Position numbers and translations under genes: made by a program. The notes under the pieces are model-generated. The model was not told where the DNA came from. It did not search any database and saw only the letters and a program-made list of their open reading frames with translations. This document shows positions 6,083 through 8,223 of a stretch of DNA of 8,223 bases, in pieces; within the stretch, counting starts at the first letter, position 1; each line of letters begins with the position of its first letter. Origin of the DNA: Thermococcus sp. (GTDB lineage: Archaea > Methanobacteriota_B > Thermococci > Thermococcales > Thermococcaceae); NCBI GenBank assembly GCA_021160985.1, contig JAGHBN010000157.1:1-8223 (forward strand), in the 5' to 3' direction.

Positions 6083-6618
6083 CTCCCCACCAGCCTCGCT
6101 ATTATATCCGCGAGCTTTAACTCTTCCGGCGTGTTCACGTTGAAGGCCAGCAGGGGGTTGCTCAGCTCAAAAAACCGCTCTCCCACTGGTCCAACGGCGT
6201 TTAGACCAACAACCGCATAGCTGTTGTAGATTGGGGGCTTTAAGTCCTTCGGGACCAGCATCAGCGGAAGAACTCCCGTCAGGCTCGTCTCGCCGTCGAA
6301 GGCCTTTTTTATTGCTACAATGTCGCCCGCCGTAACAAAGGGCAAATCCGCGGAGACGCTGACGAAAGGCCCGAACTCGCGGAGGAGCCACTTAACGTCC
6401 TCGACGTAGCCTCTCCCAGGTGTCTCGACGAAGGGAATTCCCTCGCGGAGGCACAGCTCCCTCGTCTTCGGCGTGTTCTTGGAGAGGGCGACAATGGTCT
6501 CACCGACCTTCTCGGCCTCACGGTAAACGCGAAGAAGCATCGGCACTCCACCGACCTCTAAAATGGGCTTTTCCTTTCCCATCCTGCTCGACCTTCCGCC
6601 GGCCATGATGAGTATCAT
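6079..6618 (-). CDS. cobY: Adenosylcobinamide-phosphate guanylyltransferase CobY
   Basis: CobY is the archaeal, non-orthologous replacement for the bacterial CobU nucleotidyltransferase: it transfers GMP from GTP to adenosylcobinamide phosphate, giving adenosylcobinamide-GDP, the substrate of CobS. It has no kinase activity, consistent with CbiZ-based salvage. The 179-residue protein has a nucleotidyltransferase fold signature at the N terminus, MAGGRSSRMGKEKP (5-18), the metal-binding SADLPF with Asp91 (89-94), and the C-terminal FNVNTPEEL (159-167) typical of this group. Related molybdenum-cofactor guanylyltransferases share the first two motifs, but the surrounding cob genes and length favour CobY. 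ATG 6618 is chosen because AGGGGAT (6624-6630) lies five bases upstream; a TTG at 6624 falls inside that site. The gene follows the vapC toxin by 16 bases and overlaps the next membrane protein by four. Confidence 0.88.
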   Translation of the reverse strand: MILIMAGGRSSRMGKEKPILEVGGVPMLLRVYREAEKVGETIVALSKNTPKTRELCLREGIPFVETPGRGYVEDVKWLLREFGPFVSVSADLPFVTAGDIVAIKKAFDGETSLTGVLPLMLVPKDLKPPIYNSYAVVGLNAVGPVGERFFELSNPLLAFNVNTPEELKLADIIARLVGR

Positions 6619-6634
6619 CGGCAATCCCCTGGAA

Positions 6635-7015
6635 TCAGAGGAAAATGACCTTAACTGCGTAGGGAACCTTTCTGAAGTCTTCGTCCATGGTTACGATTGT
6701 TAGGCCATGAGCCGTTGCGACTGCACACTGGTAAGCGTCATCGAAGTCGAGTCCATACTTTTCGTGAAATTCAACAACACGGGGATAGTCAGGATTTGGA
6801 AGCGTTACAACTTCAATATTGGGTAGTATGTCATTGATGAACTCCAAAAACAACTCTGGCCTCTTGAGTCTGAAAAGCGCAACTCCAATAGAGTGGAGTG
6901 TGAAATCGCTCATTGCAAGCTCTCCAACGTGTGAACTCAGAAACTGCCTTGCGATATTGGATTTTTCTTGGCCCAAAAGAATTTCAAGGAAGATGTTGGT
7001 GTCAATCAGATACAT
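6635..7015 (-). CDS. PIN-domain ribonuclease toxin VapC
   Basis: This is an intact 126-residue PIN-domain protein, expected to be a Mg-dependent ribonuclease held inactive by the antitoxin encoded immediately upstream. The metal-site acids seen are Asp5 in MYLIDTNIF, Asp90/Asp92/Asp93 in GLDFDDAYQ, and Asp111/Asp113 in TMDEDF. The position usually filled by a second conserved Glu, in the helix after the first strand, reads DFTLHSIGVALF with no acid. I recall the same HSIG motif in a VapC subgroup that pairs with DUF2281 antitoxins, so it may be a subgroup feature and not a lesion. Its ATG lies 14 bases inside the antitoxin gene, preceded by a GGAG-type ribosome binding site, and cobY begins 16 bases after its stop. 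Expression may therefore affect cobY by read-through. Confidence 0.88.
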   Translation of the reverse strand: MYLIDTNIFLEILLGQEKSNIARQFLSSHVGELAMSDFTLHSIGVALFRLKRPELFLEFINDILPNIEVVTLPNPDYPRVVEFHEKYGLDFDDAYQCAVATAHGLTIVTMDEDFRKVPYAVKVIFL

Positions 7016-7211
7016 CGCTCCGCCACTCCAAGGCCTTGTGCTGAAGCTCCACTGAGGTCATTTTAACGTCCTTCAGCTTACCCGCCCAGGTAAAGCTAAA
7101 GCCCTTCCTTTCTCCCCGCCCATACTTTGCGAGCAGGAACTCGGCGTAGTCCAACAGTTCTTTTCTCGCCTCTGGGGGAAGTTTCGTGAATATCTTCTCT
7201 ATGTCCTCCAT
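7002..7211 (-). CDS. DUF2281-type antitoxin (VapB)
   Basis: The 69-residue protein matches the DUF2281 antitoxin pattern as I know it: an N-terminal helix IEKIFTKLPPEARKELLDYAEFLLAKYG (residues 4-31), a basic loop, then FSFTWAGKLKD and the C-terminal SVELQHKALEWR, which would wrap round the toxin. It presumably neutralises the VapC encoded next and, with it, represses the module's own promoter, as is usual for vapBC. ATG 7211 is preferred over TTG 7226 because GGTGG (7216-7220) lies four bases upstream of the ATG and within the TTG extension. The gene starts 31 bases after the cobS stop and overlaps vapC by 14 bases, inside what is otherwise a cobamide operon. Confidence 0.85.
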   Translation of the reverse strand: MEDIEKIFTKLPPEARKELLDYAEFLLAKYGRGERKGFSFTWAGKLKDVKMTSVELQHKALEWRSDVSD

Positions 7212-7240
7212 TCTCCCACCGTTCAATTTTGGTGTCTTTC

Positions 7241-7248
7241 CTTTAAAT
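7241..7248 (-). promoter_or_regulatory. TATA-like element for the vapBC module at the end of cobS
   Basis: Read on the minus strand the element is ATTTAAAG, and it includes the cobS stop codon TAA (7243-7245). It lies about 33 bases before the antitoxin ATG at 7211, leaving room for a start near 7220 and the binding site at 7216-7220. The toxin-antitoxin pair thus probably carries its own promoter and is not only read through from cobS. Motif evidence only. Confidence 0.4.
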
Positions 7249-7938
7249 CACTTGCCACACCACCGCCATCCCCAAAAGAGCTCCAGCTCTCGTTATCTCC
7301 GCAACTGCCCCGATGCAGTCCCCGTTCAGGCCGCCGAAGTTCTTTAATGAGAGATGAACGACGTAAGCACCAGCTAAGAGGCCGAGGGAAGAAGCTAAGG
7401 AGCGGGGCTCGATGCAACCTATTGGCAGGAGCAGGAGGAAGTAAAGCGCCGTTCCAATTGCCAGTTGCCTTCGGTTCATCCCCTCCATGAAGTACGCCCC
7501 GAGGCCCCGGCCGAGGGGCTTTTTCGTTGCCAGCGCGAGGAGCATTGCGAACTTGGAGTTCATCTCCGCCAGGAAGAGGGCATAGAAAGGAACGAGCTGA
7601 AGGGAATAGACCTGGAGGAAAAGAACCATCACGACCGCAAAAACTCCCGCTATGCCGGTGTTCAGATCCTTCATTGCCTTAATCTTCCTCTCGCGGTCGC
7701 CCTTGGCCATTATCCCGTCCGCCCAGTCCGCCAGGCCGTCGAGGTGGAGGAGCCCTATCGTGAAGTATAGAGCAAGAAGGGCCAGAACGTTCCCGAGGGG
7801 AAGGTTAAGGTAGAGAACCGCGGTTGGAAGGGGCGAGCTGAGGAGGGCAACCAGCGGGAGTGCCCACAGCTCTCCCCGGACCTTCTCGAAGTCTCCCCTT
7901 ACTGGAATCCTAGTGAAGAACGGCAGCAGGTCTTTCAT
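7243..7938 (-). CDS. cobS: Adenosylcobinamide-GDP ribazoletransferase CobS
   Basis: CobS (cobalamin synthase) joins adenosylcobinamide-GDP, made by CobY, to alpha-ribazole to form the complete cobamide. It is an integral membrane enzyme that places the last steps at the cytoplasmic membrane. The 231-residue protein shows FFTRIPV near the start (7-13), the metal-binding HLDGLADWADG (65-75) with its paired acids, KAMKDLNTGIAG (88-99) and the C-terminal FGGLNGDCIGAVAE (201-214). Hydrophobic segments at about 27-45, 49-65, 97-120, 160-175, 183-198 and 218-231 are consistent with a polytopic protein. Length is at the short end of the family's usual range of about 240 to 260. The start is fixed by an ATGA overlap with the cobZ stop and a GGGTGA ribosome binding site (7945-7950), implying translational coupling. 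The vapB antitoxin follows 31 bases downstream. Confidence 0.93.
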   Translation of the reverse strand: MKDLLPFFTRIPVRGDFEKVRGELWALPLVALLSSPLPTAVLYLNLPLGNVLALLALYFTIGLLHLDGLADWADGIMAKGDRERKIKAMKDLNTGIAGVFAVVMVLFLQVYSLQLVPFYALFLAEMNSKFAMLLALATKKPLGRGLGAYFMEGMNRRQLAIGTALYFLLLLPIGCIEPRSLASSLGLLAGAYVVHLSLKNFGGLNGDCIGAVAEITRAGALLGMAVVWQVI

Positions 7939-8222
7939 GGCCTCTCACCCGTCTCCTGAAAGAGCCTTGTCATACAGCCCGCTATGAAGCCACCGATGAC
8001 ATCGTCGAGGAAGGGCGGAAGCTCGGCAAGGATTCCGGGCTTTTTCGTGTCGTAATAGAAGAAGTTGAAGAGCGCCATCTTCCCGCCGATGTACTCTGCG
8101 ATGTCTATCCCTATCAGCTCGTCGGCGACGAAGTTAACGGGATCACCTTCAACAGAGAAGTTCTCCTCAAGGAGCAGGGCCGAGAGGAGCAGAGCTTGAA
8201 CGTTGATGTCCCCAAGATAGCG
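7935..8222 (-). CDS. cobZ: CobZ/PgpA-family phosphatase, C-terminal part (start outside window)
   Basis: The frame enters from the right edge (first full codon 8222-8220) and ends at TGA 7935-7937, giving the last 95 residues; no start codon lies in the window. The sequence contains VADELIGIDIAEYIGG, a run ending in NFFYYDTKKPG, and FLDDVIGGFIAGCMTR near the C terminus. These match the C-terminal half of the PgpA-like family, which in archaea includes CobZ, the alpha-ribazole-5'-phosphate phosphatase. CobZ removes the phosphate from the CobT product before CobS uses it. PgpA itself is a phosphatidylglycerophosphate phosphatase, and the two cannot be separated from this fragment. The ATGA overlap with cobS and the neighbouring cob genes favour CobZ. 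The hydrophobic stretches fit membrane association. Confidence 0.82.
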   Translation of the reverse strand, partial: RYLGDINVQALLLSALLLEENFSVEGDPVNFVADELIGIDIAEYIGGKMALFNFFYYDTKKPGILAELPPFLDDVIGGFIAGCMTRLFQETGERP

Positions 8223-8223
8223 G

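Noticed and set aside
1..8223. CRISPR array, tRNA, rRNA or insertion sequence
   Set aside because: No regularly spaced repeats, tRNA-like cloverleaf, rRNA blocks, transposase motifs or flanking inverted repeats were found on reading both strands by eye.

Overview
The window looks like a chromosomal stretch from a hyperthermophilic archaeon of the order Thermococcales, most likely Thermococcus rather than the more AT-rich Pyrococcus. The grounds are moderately GC-rich coding DNA, short intergenic gaps, GGTGA/GAGGTGAT-type ribosome binding sites, TATA-like boxes, heavy Lys/Glu use, and archaeal-type cobamide enzymes (CobY, CbiZ and the UPF0284-type CobT). This comes from reading motifs, not from a database search.

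The dominant theme is late cobamide (vitamin B12) synthesis and corrinoid salvage. Six genes belong to it. On the left arm, cbiZ (920-1510, +) removes the aminopropanol arm from salvaged cobinamide. The divergent pair cobT (2184-3185, -) and cobQ/cbiP (3242-4694, +) activates the lower-ligand base and amidates the corrin ring to cobyric acid. On the right arm a minus-strand operon reads cobZ (partial, entering from the right edge) - cobS - vapB - vapC - cobY - small membrane protein (5870-8223). CobY turns adenosylcobinamide phosphate into adenosylcobinamide-GDP, CobZ dephosphorylates alpha-ribazole phosphate, and CobS joins the two halves. CbiB/CobD, which would connect cobyric acid to cobinamide phosphate, is not in the window.

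Two VapBC-type toxin-antitoxin modules sit in this region: one directly after cbiZ (1541-2200) and one inside the right-arm operon between cobS and cobY (6635-7211). The first toxin gene is broken by three one-base indels, and cobQ by one. All four read as a change between one and two G/C bases, so they could be real decay or base-calling errors in this sequence. Either way the predicted proteins do not read through as written.

The remaining genes are unplaced. The left edge holds the C-terminal part of an unrecognised protein (to 827) whose base composition changes part-way. Positions 4837-5868 encode a secreted, probably glycosylated, C-terminally membrane-anchored protein of unknown function. 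A 70-residue two-helix membrane protein is translationally coupled to cobY. No RNA genes, CRISPR array, insertion sequence or riboswitch was recognised, and no gene-free stretch exceeds 300 bases. I see no clearly new defence or mobile system. The most notable points are the toxin-antitoxin modules within the B12 genes, the indel cluster, and the two uncharacterised membrane proteins.
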